Origin: Muribaculaceae bacterium
Lineage (GTDB): Bacteria; Bacteroidota; Bacteroidia; Bacteroidales; Muribaculaceae
Length of the DNA stretch: 64,000 nucleotides
Assembly (NCBI GenBank): GCA_017619935.1
Contig: JAFZRJ010000004.1
Coordinates: 1-64,000 of the forward strand
Reading direction: 5' to 3'
The notes below the pieces were generated by a model that did not search any database, was not told the origin of the DNA, and saw only the letters and a list, made by a program, of their open reading frames with translations. The position numbers and the translations under genes were made by a program. Shown in pieces: positions 44,136 through 53,275 of the stretch (its first letter is position 1; each line of letters begins with the position of its first letter).

Positions 44136-44633
44136 TCATCTTAATCGTTCCAGAATCCAGGGCTTGGGTTCCAGAATTTTCATTTTGATGCTTTTGTCTG
44201 AACTCTTGAGGAAGGCAACGGCCACATCCAGTTCATCAAAGGCTTTCACCACCACAAAGTATTTACTGTCGGTGCCGCCATAGAGCACATAACTGGGGAA
44301 ACCCTCCTCACTGCGTAAGCGGTCGCGCATGGTGATGGCATTGAACTTCTGCTTGAATTGGGCCACAATGACGTTATAACGCTTGGCGATGCTCGCCGAG
44401 TCTTCGGTCACGTTAACGTGCATGGTCACCAACCGCACACTGTCGCCGTTGACCACGGTGGTGGCGCGTTGTTTTTCGGCCAAGATGCGTTCGTACTCTT
44501 CCACACCCACGCCGTCGCGATATTTTTCCATCGCCTTGTCGTAGGCCGCCTTATAATTCTTTTCATTACTGTGGCATGAGGTCATCGCGAAGGCGACAAA
44601 AGCCAACAGTAGAAAATATGCTATCTGTTTCAT
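44136..44633 (-). CDS. SPOR-like lipoprotein
   Basis: The frame is open from 44696; the Met at 44633 starts a lipoprotein signal (MKQIAYFLLLAFVAFAMTSC), giving 165 aa. A charged helical part (YKAAYDKAMEKYRDG, EYERILAEKQRATTV) is followed by a C-terminal region whose spacing resembles a SPOR domain (EGFPSYVLYGGTDSKYFVVV, KAFDELDVAVAFLKSS). SPOR domains bind denuded peptidoglycan at division sites. The domain call is moderate. It starts 41 bp after the preceding lipoprotein gene and ends 20 bp before the ATPase gene. Confidence 0.7.
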   Translation of the reverse strand: MKQIAYFLLLAFVAFAMTSCHSNEKNYKAAYDKAMEKYRDGVGVEEYERILAEKQRATTVVNGDSVRLVTMHVNVTEDSASIAKRYNVIVAQFKQKFNAITMRDRLRSEEGFPSYVLYGGTDSKYFVVVKAFDELDVAVAFLKSSDKSIKMKILEPKPWILERLR

Positions 44634-44674
44634 GTTGTGTGATGAATTCAAGTTCAACATCGTTGCAAATTTCG

Positions 44675-45361
44675 TTAAAAATCTTGATGTGTGCAAGACT
44701 TTTCAAGAGCTTTAATAGATATGGAGAGCAGTGATTCAAGCTGTGTGCCCACGGCTTGAACATTCTGCGGGTCAGTAATGTCGTATTGATAACAAATGGC
44801 GGTGTTTTTGCGCTCACTCTGCATGACATAGACGATGGCATAATGCTTCCCGCGCTGAACGAGACGGTCAACGACGATGATTTGATGTTCTTTCTTATTG
44901 AAAATGAGGTTGCGCCATATCTCATCGTGAGGCTGGACAAGCGTTTCGATTGGGTTGGCCTGCGTCACGTAGAAAGCGCCATCGCCACGACGTATGTAGT
45001 CAGGTTTCCATTTGCTTGTGACGCTGGTGGACAGTATCAAGAACTGGTCGGCAAGCATCACATCAATTGAATCGATTTTCAACGGAATGCGTTTGACGAC
45101 ATCGGTCATCAACTTGGCACAAGAGGGGTCGTACGCATTAAACAAGGCTTTGCTTGTGATGAAATTCAAGTCATATTCGCCATTGCTCGCGTTGGCAAGA
45201 GGTGATGTACTCTCACCCCCAAAATTGACTTGCATGTGACCATTGTCCACCACATTGCCGTTCAATTTCCACTCATCTGTGGTGCCGAACGGCGGCAACT
45301 GGTACCCCGCGCAACTGGTCAAGCAACACAGCAGAACACAACTATATACGAATTGTCTCAT
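44675..45361 (-). CDS. Lipoprotein of unknown function
   Basis: 228 aa from Met at 45361, with lipoprotein signal (MRQFVYSCVLLCCLTSC). The mature part is about 210 aa with mixed strands and helices (DEWKLNGNVVDNGHMQVNFG, PDYIRRGDGAFYVTQANPIE, KHYAIVYVMQSERKNTAICY). No family recognised. It is part of the minus-strand run, 25 bp after the YfcE-type gene. Confidence 0.7.
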   Translation of the reverse strand: MRQFVYSCVLLCCLTSCAGYQLPPFGTTDEWKLNGNVVDNGHMQVNFGGESTSPLANASNGEYDLNFITSKALFNAYDPSCAKLMTDVVKRIPLKIDSIDVMLADQFLILSTSVTSKWKPDYIRRGDGAFYVTQANPIETLVQPHDEIWRNLIFNKKEHQIIVVDRLVQRGKHYAIVYVMQSERKNTAICYQYDITDPQNVQAVGTQLESLLSISIKALEKSCTHQDF

Positions 45362-45386
45362 GAGGGGAACCATTTATTAGGGTCTG

Positions 45387-45914
45387 TTATGACAGGACTT
45401 CGCCATGCGGGTGCTTTTTGTCGTCGGCCAGTTCAATGACTTGTGCATGGGTGACGTGTCCGGCATCAAGGGTGAGCGTGACCAGTGTACGCACCACTTG
45501 CCAACCTTGACGGCCAGCAGCGCCGGGGTTCACGACCAACAGGTTCAAAGTGCGGTCGGGCATGATTTTGAGAATGTGGCTGTGGCCGCACACGAAGACT
45601 TGCGGCTGCGATAATTGCAGGCGTGAACGAATGCCGGGGGCATATTTCCCCGGATATCCTCCGATGTGAGTCATAAACACCTTCACACCTTCGGTTTCAA
45701 ATATTTCGGTTTCTTTGAAACGCAATCGCAGGTTGCCGCCATCGGCATTGCCATAGACGGCACGCAGAACGGGTGAGATGGCTGCCAAGCGGTCGATGAC
45801 GGCCTCATTGCCGATATCTCCGGCATGCCAAATCTCGTCGCAATCCTTGAAATATTGCACAAATCGGTCATCCCAAAAGCTGTGAGTGTCGCTGATGATT
45901 CCAATCTTTTTCAT
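45387..45914 (-). CDS. YfcE/MJ0936-type metallophosphoesterase
   Basis: 175 aa. Metal-binding motifs of the calcineurin-like superfamily are complete: IGIISDTHSFWDD, IWHAGDIGN, AVYGNADGG, VFMTHIGG and FVCGHSHIL, with VVNPGAAG near the end. Small members of this family cleave phosphodiesters such as cyclic nucleotides. It starts 4 bp after the permease gene. Confidence 0.9.
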   Translation of the reverse strand: MKKIGIISDTHSFWDDRFVQYFKDCDEIWHAGDIGNEAVIDRLAAISPVLRAVYGNADGGNLRLRFKETEIFETEGVKVFMTHIGGYPGKYAPGIRSRLQLSQPQVFVCGHSHILKIMPDRTLNLLVVNPGAAGRQGWQVVRTLVTLTLDAGHVTHAQVIELADDKKHPHGEVLS

Positions 45915-45918
45915 GGCG

Positions 45919-47118
45919 TCAAGCGTTTAAAAGCCAGAGTGAAGCCACTTTGCGACGAATGGCGATGACGTTGCCCAAGGTGATAAGAGTCATAATCACC
46001 ACTCCGGTGAGTACCGCTACGACCACACTCACCCGTGGCAGGTCGAACGCCTCCAGCATGGGCAAGTAATAGGAGCGGCCCACCAGCATCAGCACTACGG
46101 CCAGGATGAGTACTACCGCGTTGATGGCGATTACCATAAGCACGTAGGGGCGCGACACTTGTGCGGGGCTGTAGCCCAACAGCAACAAGTCGCGTAGGCG
46201 CTGGGTGTTTTTCTGCAACAGCAAGTAGATGGACAACATGAGCACGAAGAACGACAGTAGGCTGATGACCACGCCGACGGCAATTACGATAGATACAATC
46301 ACCGTGAGGAAATAGTTGGCTTTTCCGGCTTGGGCCTTGTCACCAGCCACTTCGTAGTGGTGGTCGGCCATATATTGTTCGATTTTTACATCGCCGGGGC
46401 TGTTGACCTCCACGATGAGTCGCAGGGGATGCCCTGTGCCACCATCGCCATAGCGCGTATTGGCCCATTTCATGAATGCTTCGGGCACAATCACGGTGTT
46501 CAGGCGGTTGGAGAATCCCACGATGCGTCCGGGCATGGTTTCGTTCAATCCATTACCCGAAAGCGTGAATGAGAGAGGAATCATACCCACTTGTCCCTCG
46601 CTGATGCGTGGCAAGCCTTGTGTGGCTGCAAAGCCGAAGTTGTAGAGCGACAAATAGTCGCGCGACACAATCACCGGGACTTCGGGCTGATTGGGATTAA
46701 AATTCCATTCGGCGTCGGTCACGTCGATGAAGTCGGTGGGAATCGCTTCGAAGAAGAATTGGCTGCGCATGGCACGGCCGCTGTTGCCTAACCCTATGGT
46801 GGCGAAGATGGAGAACTCACTGTTCATGAATCGTCCCACCTTTCGGCACCACGGCTGCGCCTCGATGTTGGCAATGTCGGCATCGCCAAATTCGCCAGTG
46901 TCGCCCACCATTGCTCCCGCCGTCGACACCGAGCGGGTAATCACAAGGTAGTCTTTTCGGATAAACGATTCCTCGTCGCTGAATACGGGTTTCACGTCGC
47001 GGTAGAACTGCACGGCGAGTATCACGATAGTGAGTCCCACCAAATTGGCGATGGAAAACCCGATTAATTGTGCCGGGCTGATATGCTTGCGTAATAATTT
47101 CCAGAGAAGTTGTTTCAT
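45919..47118 (-). CDS. FtsX-like ABC transporter permease
   Basis: 399 aa. One membrane helix near the N-terminus (about 18-40), a large extracytoplasmic region of about 220 residues, then three helices (about 265-290, 310-345, 355-385), the usual MacB/FtsX arrangement. The fusion with its ATPase is absent; the ATPase gene lies 10 bp upstream. Such transporters are often mechanotransmitters or lipoprotein/peptide exporters rather than importers. Confidence 0.8.
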   Translation of the reverse strand: MKQLLWKLLRKHISPAQLIGFSIANLVGLTIVILAVQFYRDVKPVFSDEESFIRKDYLVITRSVSTAGAMVGDTGEFGDADIANIEAQPWCRKVGRFMNSEFSIFATIGLGNSGRAMRSQFFFEAIPTDFIDVTDAEWNFNPNQPEVPVIVSRDYLSLYNFGFAATQGLPRISEGQVGMIPLSFTLSGNGLNETMPGRIVGFSNRLNTVIVPEAFMKWANTRYGDGGTGHPLRLIVEVNSPGDVKIEQYMADHHYEVAGDKAQAGKANYFLTVIVSIVIAVGVVISLLSFFVLMLSIYLLLQKNTQRLRDLLLLGYSPAQVSRPYVLMVIAINAVVLILAVVLMLVGRSYYLPMLEAFDLPRVSVVVAVLTGVVIMTLITLGNVIAIRRKVASLWLLNA

Positions 47119-47128
47119 GGCGTGAGGA

Positions 47129-47773
47129 TTAGAGTTGAAGTTCTACATCGTAGTCCAGTGCCAGATGGTTGCCCACCGAAGTGACAATGACGGCAGCCCC
47201 TTGCTTGTCGGCTTCCTGTGCGAACAGATTGCCCACGATGGCATTGTTGGCCGTGTCGAGGTGGCTCACCGGTTCATCGAGCAAATAGAAGTCGGCAGGT
47301 TGGCACAGGGTGCGGATGATGGCCACACGTTGCTGTTGCCCGATGGAGAGCCGCGAGACGGGTGTATCCACTTTCTCGGGAATACCCAGCGTGCCGAACA
47401 AGTCAATAATTTCTTTCTCGCTTTTATAATGCGTGAGTTGATTTTTGAGTTGGATGTTTTCCATGGCCGTGAGTTCGGGGAACAGACGCATTTCCTGGGG
47501 CAAATAGGCAAGGCTCGTTTTGCGAATCTCACACCATTGCCCGATGGAAAGTGATGAGATGTCTTGCCCATCGAAGGCGATGGACCCGCTGAAGTCGCGG
47601 CGATAACCGTAAATGTAACTGCACAGCGATGATTTGCCGGTACCGCTGTCGGCCACGATTAGGTAGCGTTTGCCACGTTCCATGGTCAGGTCGCACTGCC
47701 ACACCTGGCTGGGCACACGTTCTCGACCGGCAAACACGGTCGGCAGCGCATCGTGTATGTTGATTTGTTGCAT
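47129..47773 (-). CDS. ABC transporter ATP-binding protein
   Basis: 214 aa. Walker A in IVADSGTGKSSLCSYIYG, Q loop YLPQEMRLFPELTAMENIQL, signature LSIGQQQRVAIIRTL, Walker B FYLLDEPVSHLD and an H-loop region where the usual His is not obvious (AAVIVTSVGNHLALDYDVEL). It powers the adjacent FtsX-like permease. The order between ferredoxin and permease genes, with 10-bp gaps, indicates one transcript. Confidence 0.88.
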   Translation of the reverse strand: MQQINIHDALPTVFAGRERVPSQVWQCDLTMERGKRYLIVADSGTGKSSLCSYIYGYRRDFSGSIAFDGQDISSLSIGQWCEIRKTSLAYLPQEMRLFPELTAMENIQLKNQLTHYKSEKEIIDLFGTLGIPEKVDTPVSRLSIGQQQRVAIIRTLCQPADFYLLDEPVSHLDTANNAIVGNLFAQEADKQGAAVIVTSVGNHLALDYDVELQL

Positions 47774-47783
47774 ACTGACTACA

Positions 47784-48575
47784 TTAAGGATTTTGTTTGG
47801 CCATACCGGTCGAGGCGGTTGTTCGTTTCATGAGCGGCGTGGCAAGGCGATGCCGTCCCACCCGGTACTTGATGGCTTTGTTGGGACAAATAGCGGCGCA
47901 ATTCATGCACATCACACAGCGGCTGTGGTCGATGGTGTGTTCCACGGCATTGACACAACTGGCCTTGCACTCACGCTCACATGCGCCACAGGCCATGCAC
48001 AAGTCAGGGTTGATGTCAAGTTGCATGAGTGAGACCTGGCTCACGGTTCCCAACACAGTGCCTATGGGACACACAGTGTTGCAAAAAGTGCGTCCACTGC
48101 GCCAGGCCAGTATCAGCACCGCCAGAGTGATGATGACTGCTGCCACACTGCCCAAAGCCAGATATCCGATGGTAGTGTCGTGGGTGAGCAGGGTGATGGG
48201 GTCGCAATAATGCATCACATAGGATGTGCGTTGGTCACTCGCGCACACGACAACAAGCAACAGCGTGATGCCACGCAGTCGCCAGTCGCCATATTGGAAA
48301 CGATAAAATCCCTGTCCACGATTCTGAAGGCGCTTTGCCAGCCATGAGGCTATGTCTTGCAATGTGCCTAGCGGGCAGGCCGAAGAACAATACACCCTGC
48401 CCAAGAGCAGGGTGATGATGAGCCACACCATGCAGGCTCCCAGTGAAATAATCTCTATATTGACGGTAATCAAGTGGCTGGCCACTTGATCGCTATATCC
48501 ATGCATCACCAGCGCGGCGATGAGAATAAGCACCACCACGCTGAGTGCTACACGTATATATTTGACCGCCTTCAT
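47784..48575 (-). CDS. NapH/MauN-type 4Fe-4S membrane protein
   Basis: 263 aa. Four or five membrane helices with two CxxxCP motifs (GRVYCSSACPLGTLQDI and TFCNTVCPIGTVLG) and a C-terminal ferredoxin part (CMACGACERECKASC, CVMCMNCAAICP). It is a paralogue of the N-terminal half of the 31664-33166 product. The family passes electrons between quinol and periplasmic acceptors. Its ATG abuts the stop of the tonB gene, so it is coupled to a TonB operon; the meaning of this link is unclear. Confidence 0.88.
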   Translation of the reverse strand: MKAVKYIRVALSVVVLILIAALVMHGYSDQVASHLITVNIEIISLGACMVWLIITLLLGRVYCSSACPLGTLQDIASWLAKRLQNRGQGFYRFQYGDWRLRGITLLLVVVCASDQRTSYVMHYCDPITLLTHDTTIGYLALGSVAAVIITLAVLILAWRSGRTFCNTVCPIGTVLGTVSQVSLMQLDINPDLCMACGACERECKASCVNAVEHTIDHSRCVMCMNCAAICPNKAIKYRVGRHRLATPLMKRTTASTGMAKQNP

Positions 48576-49406
48576 TTAGATGAACGTCCAAGTGATGTTA
48601 CCCACACCTTCGGTCGTGGTGTTCTTGGGTACCGAGAACGCGCTCTTGAGCGACTCTTGTTCGCAACTGCGCCGCACTTCGGGATGGCTCCAGGCTTCTC
48701 CCTTGCCACTCACGGCATGTGCCTCGATGACTTTTCCACGTGCATTGATACGCACACGTACGGTGACCGAGCCAGTCCAACGGCTGTGGGGACGGCCCCA
48801 GTATTCCAGGGTGTAACCCACGAGTCCGCCAATGCCGGGTTTTCCGCTCAAGGCGCCTTGATTCGAATTGCCGTCGGTGCTGCCTTGCTTTCCGCTGCCT
48901 TTGCCGCTTGACTTGCCGAAGGCGTCTTTCACGCGGTCGTTTTTGGGCGTGGCGTCTTCGCCTCGTTTCACCTTGGTCTGCTTGTCGGTGGTTTTAGGTG
49001 TTTCCACCGCAGGGCCAGTCTTTTTGGGCTTTTCCTCCTTGGGCTTTTCCTGCACCTTCATGGGCGATTCGTGCTTGGAGGAGACGACTGGTGGCGCTTG
49101 CTTGGCAGGCTCTCCGGCATCTTCAAGGTCATCACCGGCCACGTTGGGTTCTGTCTCGGTCTTCTCGGCATTTTCTGGTGTTTCGGTGTCCATCTGCTCA
49201 CTCTCGGTGGGGCTGGGCGTGTTGCCCAGCATGACATATTCGCCACCAAACATGATGGAATCCTGTTTCAGTTCGAGCAGGTCCATGTCGCGTGGCGGAT
49301 ATTCATAGTGCAGACCGCATGACACCAACACGCCGATAGTGGCGAGCAAAATCAACAGGGTGATGGCTGAAGCTGCTATTTGGTTCTTGCGATTATTATT
49401 GTCCAT
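48576..49406 (-). CDS. TonB-family energy transducer
   Basis: 276 aa. A single N-terminal transmembrane helix (about 10-32, IAASAITLLILLATIGVLVS), a long Lys/Pro/Glu-rich periplasmic linker (about 60-160), a Gly-rich stretch (FGKSSGKGSGKQGSTDGN), and a TonB_C-like domain (SVTVRVRINARGKVIEAHAV, ending EGVGNITWTFI). It transmits the proton gradient from ExbB/ExbD to outer-membrane receptors such as SusC. It follows exbD by 32 bp. Confidence 0.88.
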   Translation of the reverse strand: MDNNNRKNQIAASAITLLILLATIGVLVSCGLHYEYPPRDMDLLELKQDSIMFGGEYVMLGNTPSPTESEQMDTETPENAEKTETEPNVAGDDLEDAGEPAKQAPPVVSSKHESPMKVQEKPKEEKPKKTGPAVETPKTTDKQTKVKRGEDATPKNDRVKDAFGKSSGKGSGKQGSTDGNSNQGALSGKPGIGGLVGYTLEYWGRPHSRWTGSVTVRVRINARGKVIEAHAVSGKGEAWSHPEVRRSCEQESLKSAFSVPKNTTTEGVGNITWTFI

Positions 49407-49438
49407 AATTCTGGAGGTTCCAGTTGTTCTAGAAATGT

Positions 49439-49939
49439 TTAGATGCCTTGGGTGGGCTGGTTGGTGGTTTCGGGCTGAGGCTCGGTTTGGGGTTCGGGTT
49501 CAGGGGCGGCGAAGTTTTCCGAAGCCGGCTTGGTGGCCAGCACAATCTTAAGACCGGCCTTAGACCCCTTGTCGAGGATATCCACAATCTTGCCGTAAGG
49601 CACCACTTCGTCGGCATAAAGTGCCACGAACTCTTGTGGATTGGCCTCCTTGAGCGACAGCATGAAACCCGCTAACTGGTCGGCGGGCAGAGGCATGAGT
49701 TCGCTCTGGGTCTCGCCGTCGTCTTGCGTGGCATACATGTTCATGTCCTTGTCGATGTAGATGCGCGTGGTGGGCTTGAGCGATGTCTGCTGGCTGCTCT
49801 GTGGCAAGTTCACCTCCAATGCCGATGGAAACACAAATGTGGAGGTGACCATGAAGAAGATGAGCAGCAAGAAAATGATATCGGTCATCGAAGCCATGCT
49901 GAACATCGACAACGTCTGGTGTTGTCTCTTGAGTGCCAT
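49439..49939 (-). CDS. exbD: ExbD/TolR-type biopolymer transport protein
   Basis: 166 aa. N-terminal membrane helix with the proton-path Asp (SMTDIIFLLLIFFMVTSTF), then the periplasmic ExbD domain (LEVNLPQSSQ, RIYIDKDMNMYATQDD, FVALYADEVVPYGKIVDILD). The tail is Pro/Glu/Gln-rich (PEPEPQTEPQPETTNQP). It forms the proton channel with ExbB. The gap to exbB is 9 bp. Confidence 0.92.
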   Translation of the reverse strand: MALKRQHQTLSMFSMASMTDIIFLLLIFFMVTSTFVFPSALEVNLPQSSQQTSLKPTTRIYIDKDMNMYATQDDGETQSELMPLPADQLAGFMLSLKEANPQEFVALYADEVVPYGKIVDILDKGSKAGLKIVLATKPASENFAAPEPEPQTEPQPETTNQPTQGI

Positions 49940-49948
49940 GGTCGTGTG

Positions 49949-50716
49949 TTATTTAGCGGGTTCGTTAAGCAAGTCCATGAACTCCATAGTGTTGCCTTCA
50001 AGTTTGTTCATGACCTTGTTGACACGAGAAGTGAGGTAGTTGTAGGCAAACAAGGCGATGATACCCACAATCAAACCGGCCACGGTGGTGACCAGTGCCT
50101 GATAGATACCGCTGGCGAGAATGGTCACGTTGCTGTGGCTACCAGCGCTGGCCAACTGGAAGAAGGCCTGCACCATACCGGTAACGGTACCCAAGAAACC
50201 AATCATGGGCGCACCGGCGGCAGTCGTTGCCAACCAGTTAAATCCTTTTTCGAGTCGTGCGATTTCCATGTTTCCCACGTTTTCAATGGCCACGAGCACA
50301 TCGTTCATGGGGCGGCCAATGCGGCTCACACCCTTTTCAATCATTCGTGCGTAGGGGGCTTTGGTACTCTTGCACAATGCCATGGCATTGTCGATTTCGC
50401 CATTGTGGATGAAATTCTTGATTTTTTCCATAAAGGCGGCGTCGGTGCGCGAAGCGCCGTTGATGGCAAACAGCCGTTCAAAGAAAATGTACACGCTCAC
50501 CAGTGCCAACAAAGCGAGCGGAATCATGAGCCATCCGCCGGCCATGGTAAGGTCCCAAACCGAGAGGTCTTTAACGACAGGTTCGGCTGCTTGAACGGCG
50601 GCGGGTGTCGTGGTTGTTACGGCTGCGGCTGCAGCGTTCATTGTGTCGGTCACTTGCTGCGCGACACTGTCGATGGGTGCGGCGACTTGTGCAAGAATCA
50701 TGTTGAGTAGAGTCAT
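49949..50716 (-). CDS. exbB: ExbB/MotA/TolQ proton channel protein
   Basis: 255 aa. An Ala/Val/Thr-rich N-terminus (about 1-45), then three membrane helices at about 58-80, 160-185 and 200-225 with the family motif WLATTAAGAPMIGFLGTVTG and ALVTTVAGLIVGIIALFAYN. With ExbD and TonB it energises outer-membrane transport. It is 50 bp after pdxJ. Confidence 0.92.
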   Translation of the reverse strand: MTLLNMILAQVAAPIDSVAQQVTDTMNAAAAAVTTTTPAAVQAAEPVVKDLSVWDLTMAGGWLMIPLALLALVSVYIFFERLFAINGASRTDAAFMEKIKNFIHNGEIDNAMALCKSTKAPYARMIEKGVSRIGRPMNDVLVAIENVGNMEIARLEKGFNWLATTAAGAPMIGFLGTVTGMVQAFFQLASAGSHSNVTILASGIYQALVTTVAGLIVGIIALFAYNYLTSRVNKVMNKLEGNTMEFMDLLNEPAK

Positions 50717-50766
50717 TTTGTTATATGTTTTTAGTTATAATTTTTTTCTGGTTATTGGTTCGATAT

Positions 50767-51486
50767 CTAATCGGCCAAGGCTTCTTTATAGGCTTTGATG
50801 GTGTTCTCCAGACCCATATAGAGGGCATCGGCGATGAGTTGATGTCCTATTGACACTTCTTTCAGCATGGGAATGTGTTGCTTGAAAAACTTGAGGTTGT
50901 CAAGACTCAGGTCATGTCCCGCATTCAGTCCAAGTCCGGCTTGATGTGCAGCCTCGGCTGCAGCAACATAGGGGGCGACGGCTTGTTCGGGGTCATCGTG
51001 AAAATCGTGGGCATAGGGACCAGTGTAAAGTTCAATCCGGTCGGTGCCAGTGCGCGCGGCTTGCTTGATATTGTCAATATCGGTGCCTACAAATATGCTT
51101 GTTCGGATTCCTGCTTCGTGTAGGCGGTCGACGATGGCGGTGAGCATTTCCAGGTTTTCGGCCACTTCCCATCCAGCAGATGAGGTGAGCACGTTGGGCG
51201 CATCGGGCACCAGGGTCACTTGTGTGGGCTTCACCATTAGCACCAGTTCCATAAAATCTTCACTAGGATAGCCTTCGATGTTGAACTCCGTGCGCACCAG
51301 TGGCCGCAAGGCAAAGACATCACTGCGGCGAATGTGTCTCTCGTCGGGACGGGGATGCACGGTGATACCGTCGGCACCGAAACGCTCACAGTCAACCGCC
51401 ACGGTCTCCACGCAAGGCACATTGCCTCCGCGCGCGTTACGCAAGGTGGCGATTTTGTTCACATTTACACTCAAGTTGGTCATCAA
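50767..51486 (-). CDS. pdxJ: Pyridoxine 5'-phosphate synthase
   Basis: 239 aa, normal PdxJ length. Motifs: [80 protein letters not shown] and [17 protein letters not shown]. It condenses 1-deoxyxylulose 5-phosphate with 3-amino-2-oxopropyl phosphate to pyridoxine 5'-phosphate. It heads the long minus-strand run and is divergent from nadK. A minus-strand TAACTTTG box at 51580-51587 may start its transcript. Confidence 0.95.
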   Translation of the reverse strand: MMTNLSVNVNKIATLRNARGGNVPCVETVAVDCERFGADGITVHPRPDERHIRRSDVFALRPLVRTEFNIEGYPSEDFMELVLMVKPTQVTLVPDAPNVLTSSAGWEVAENLEMLTAIVDRLHEAGIRTSIFVGTDIDNIKQAARTGTDRIELYTGPYAHDFHDDPEQAVAPYVAAAEAAHQAGLGLNAGHDLSLDNLKFFKQHIPMLKEVSIGHQLIADALYMGLENTIKAYKEALAD

Positions 51487-51502
51487 TTCTTAGAAATATT
51501 TG

Positions 51503-51519
51503 TCACAATTTTATTGTGA
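51503..51519. promoter_or_regulatory. Palindromic operator candidate between pdxJ and nadK
   Basis: Perfect inverted repeat TCACAAT-TTT-ATTGTGA. It overlaps the -33 element of the nadK promoter, which is a typical place for a repressor. The cognate regulator is unknown. Confidence 0.45.
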
Positions 51520-51543
51520 TTGTTCAATTTAATTGTAACTTTG
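51514..51543 (+). promoter_or_regulatory. Promoter of nadK
   Basis: TTG at 51514-51516 and TAACTTTG at 51536-51543, 19 bp apart. The leader to the nadK ATG is about 120 nt. Confidence 0.65.
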
Positions 51544-51672
51544 CAATCAAATATTGAGGGAATAATCCCACTAAGGGAGCAAAGTTACGCGGTTTTCCCG
51601 AAATAAAAAAGTAAAAAACTGCTAAATTGGGGTTATGGCCCACTTTTCATGCAGTATAACGCAAGGATAATA

Positions 51673-52533
51673 ATGAATATTGCAATTTTTGGCAACGAAT
51701 ATCAGCAGCAACACATCGACGGCATCGCCTGTTTGGTGTCGGTGCTCCGTCAGCGCGGAGTGAAAACATCGGTGGAGGCAAAATTCCACGAATTTTTGAC
51801 CAAGGCGGGTGTTGAGTTGGCCGATGTGTCACCGTTCGATGCACATCATGTACCCGATGTGGACATGGCCATGAGTTTGGGCGGCGACGGCACTTTTTTG
51901 ACCACGGTGATGTGGATAGGATCTCGACAAACTCCCATTGTGGGTATCAATACGGGGCATCTGGGCTATCTCACAGCCTATCAGCTTGATGAAGCCAACG
52001 AAGCCGTGGGGCAATTGTTGGCTGGGGACTACGATGTGGAAGAACGCACTATGCTGGAGGCGCATTGTCAAGGTGTTGACATTAGGCATCCTTATGCGCT
52101 CAATGACATCGCCATCTTGCGTCACGACACTTCCGCGATGCTGGAAATGGAAACGCAGTTAAGTGGCAAGACCCTCACCACTTATCAGGGTGACGGCCTC
52201 ATCGTGAGTACGCCGACAGGTTCCACAGCCTATAACCTGAGCGCTGGGGGGCCCATCATGGCTCCCAGCACGCGGTGCGTGGTGTTGTCGCCGGTTTCTC
52301 CTCACTCGCTCACGATGCGTCCGTTGGTTGTGCCCGATGACGAGGTGGTCACCATTACCACACGTTCACGTGCTTGTCATTACCAATTGAGTGTCGACGG
52401 TGAGGAACACGTCTGCCCGACAGGAAGCACGGTGACGGTGCGCAAGGCACCTTTCAAGGCTTTTGTGGTGCTGCCGCGCGGGCGACATTTTACCACTGCG
52501 TTGCGTCAAAAATTACACTGGGGAACTCACTGA
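51673..52533 (+). CDS. nadK: NAD kinase
   Basis: The frame is open from 51649; ATG 51673 is preceded by AAGGATAAT and begins the conserved strand (MNIAIFGNEYQQQ), giving 286 aa. Motifs: DMAMSLGGDGTFLTTVMW (GGDG), GHLGYLTAYQ, ALNDIAILR (NE/D motif) and DGLIVSTPTGSTAYNLSAGG. It phosphorylates NAD to NADP. The SGNH hydrolase gene begins 10 bp later. Confidence 0.94.
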   Translation: MNIAIFGNEYQQQHIDGIACLVSVLRQRGVKTSVEAKFHEFLTKAGVELADVSPFDAHHVPDVDMAMSLGGDGTFLTTVMWIGSRQTPIVGINTGHLGYLTAYQLDEANEAVGQLLAGDYDVEERTMLEAHCQGVDIRHPYALNDIAILRHDTSAMLEMETQLSGKTLTTYQGDGLIVSTPTGSTAYNLSAGGPIMAPSTRCVVLSPVSPHSLTMRPLVVPDDEVVTITTRSRACHYQLSVDGEEHVCPTGSTVTVRKAPFKAFVVLPRGRHFTTALRQKLHWGTH

Positions 52534-52543
52534 AAAAAATATT

Positions 52544-53236
52544 ATGGTCATGAAAAAAGTATTATTGATAGTTATGGTTTCATTGATGGCTCTCGACATC
52601 ATGGCGCAGTCAATGGACTGGGCAAAACTTTCGCGCTATGAACGTGAAAATGTGGCTCTTCGTTCACAACCCGATGGCGTGAAAGTAGTGTTCATGGGCA
52701 ACAGCATCACCGAGGGTTGGGTGGAGAAGCATCCGGCGTTTTTCACCGACAACGGATTTGTGGGCCGTGGCATTTCGGGCCAAACGTCAAGCCAAATGCT
52801 GCTGCGGTTCAGACAAGATGTCATCAGCCTGCGTCCTAAAGTGGTGGTGATTAATGCGGGTACCAATGACATCGCCGAAAACACCGGGCCTTATAACGAG
52901 GTCAACACGTTGGGAAACATTATCTCAATGGTGGAGTTGGCGAAGGCCAGTAAAATCAAGGTAATCATGACCTCAGTGTTGCCGGCGGCACAATTCCCCT
53001 GGAACCCCGATGTGTCGGATGCGGCAGGAAAAGTGGAGCGACTGAACACGGCGCTGCGTGCCTATGCCGCTCAGCATAAAATCGAGTATGTGGATTATTA
53101 TGCGCCATTGGTGACGGGTGCCGAAAAGGCTTTGAATCCAAGTTATTCACTCGATGGCGTCCATCCTGAGTTGTCGGGCTATGCCGTCATGGAACCGCTG
53201 GTGCTCAAGGCCATCCGCCGTTATGTGAAAAAATAA
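52544..53236 (+). CDS. Secreted SGNH/GDSL-type hydrolase
   Basis: 230 aa from ATG 52544 (ATG 52550 is an equally good start). A signal peptide (MKKVLLIVMVSLMALDIMAQ) precedes an SGNH fold: block I VFMGNSITEGW (GNS instead of GDS), block II GRGISGQTSSQML, block III VINAGTNDIAENT, and block V SLDGVHPELSGYAVM with Asp and His. Such enzymes remove acyl or acetyl groups from carbohydrates or lipids outside the cytoplasm. It follows nadK by 10 bp. Confidence 0.88.
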   Translation: MVMKKVLLIVMVSLMALDIMAQSMDWAKLSRYERENVALRSQPDGVKVVFMGNSITEGWVEKHPAFFTDNGFVGRGISGQTSSQMLLRFRQDVISLRPKVVVINAGTNDIAENTGPYNEVNTLGNIISMVELAKASKIKVIMTSVLPAAQFPWNPDVSDAAGKVERLNTALRAYAAQHKIEYVDYYAPLVTGAEKALNPSYSLDGVHPELSGYAVMEPLVLKAIRRYVKK

Positions 53237-53275
53237 CTACACAACCCCGAAGAATCGATAGAACCTTTCTGAAAG

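Noticed and set aside
49724..50710. A 328-codon plus-strand frame opposite exbD and exbB
   Set aside because: Antisense shadow rich in His, Gly and Cys; the minus strand carries recognisable ExbD and ExbB.
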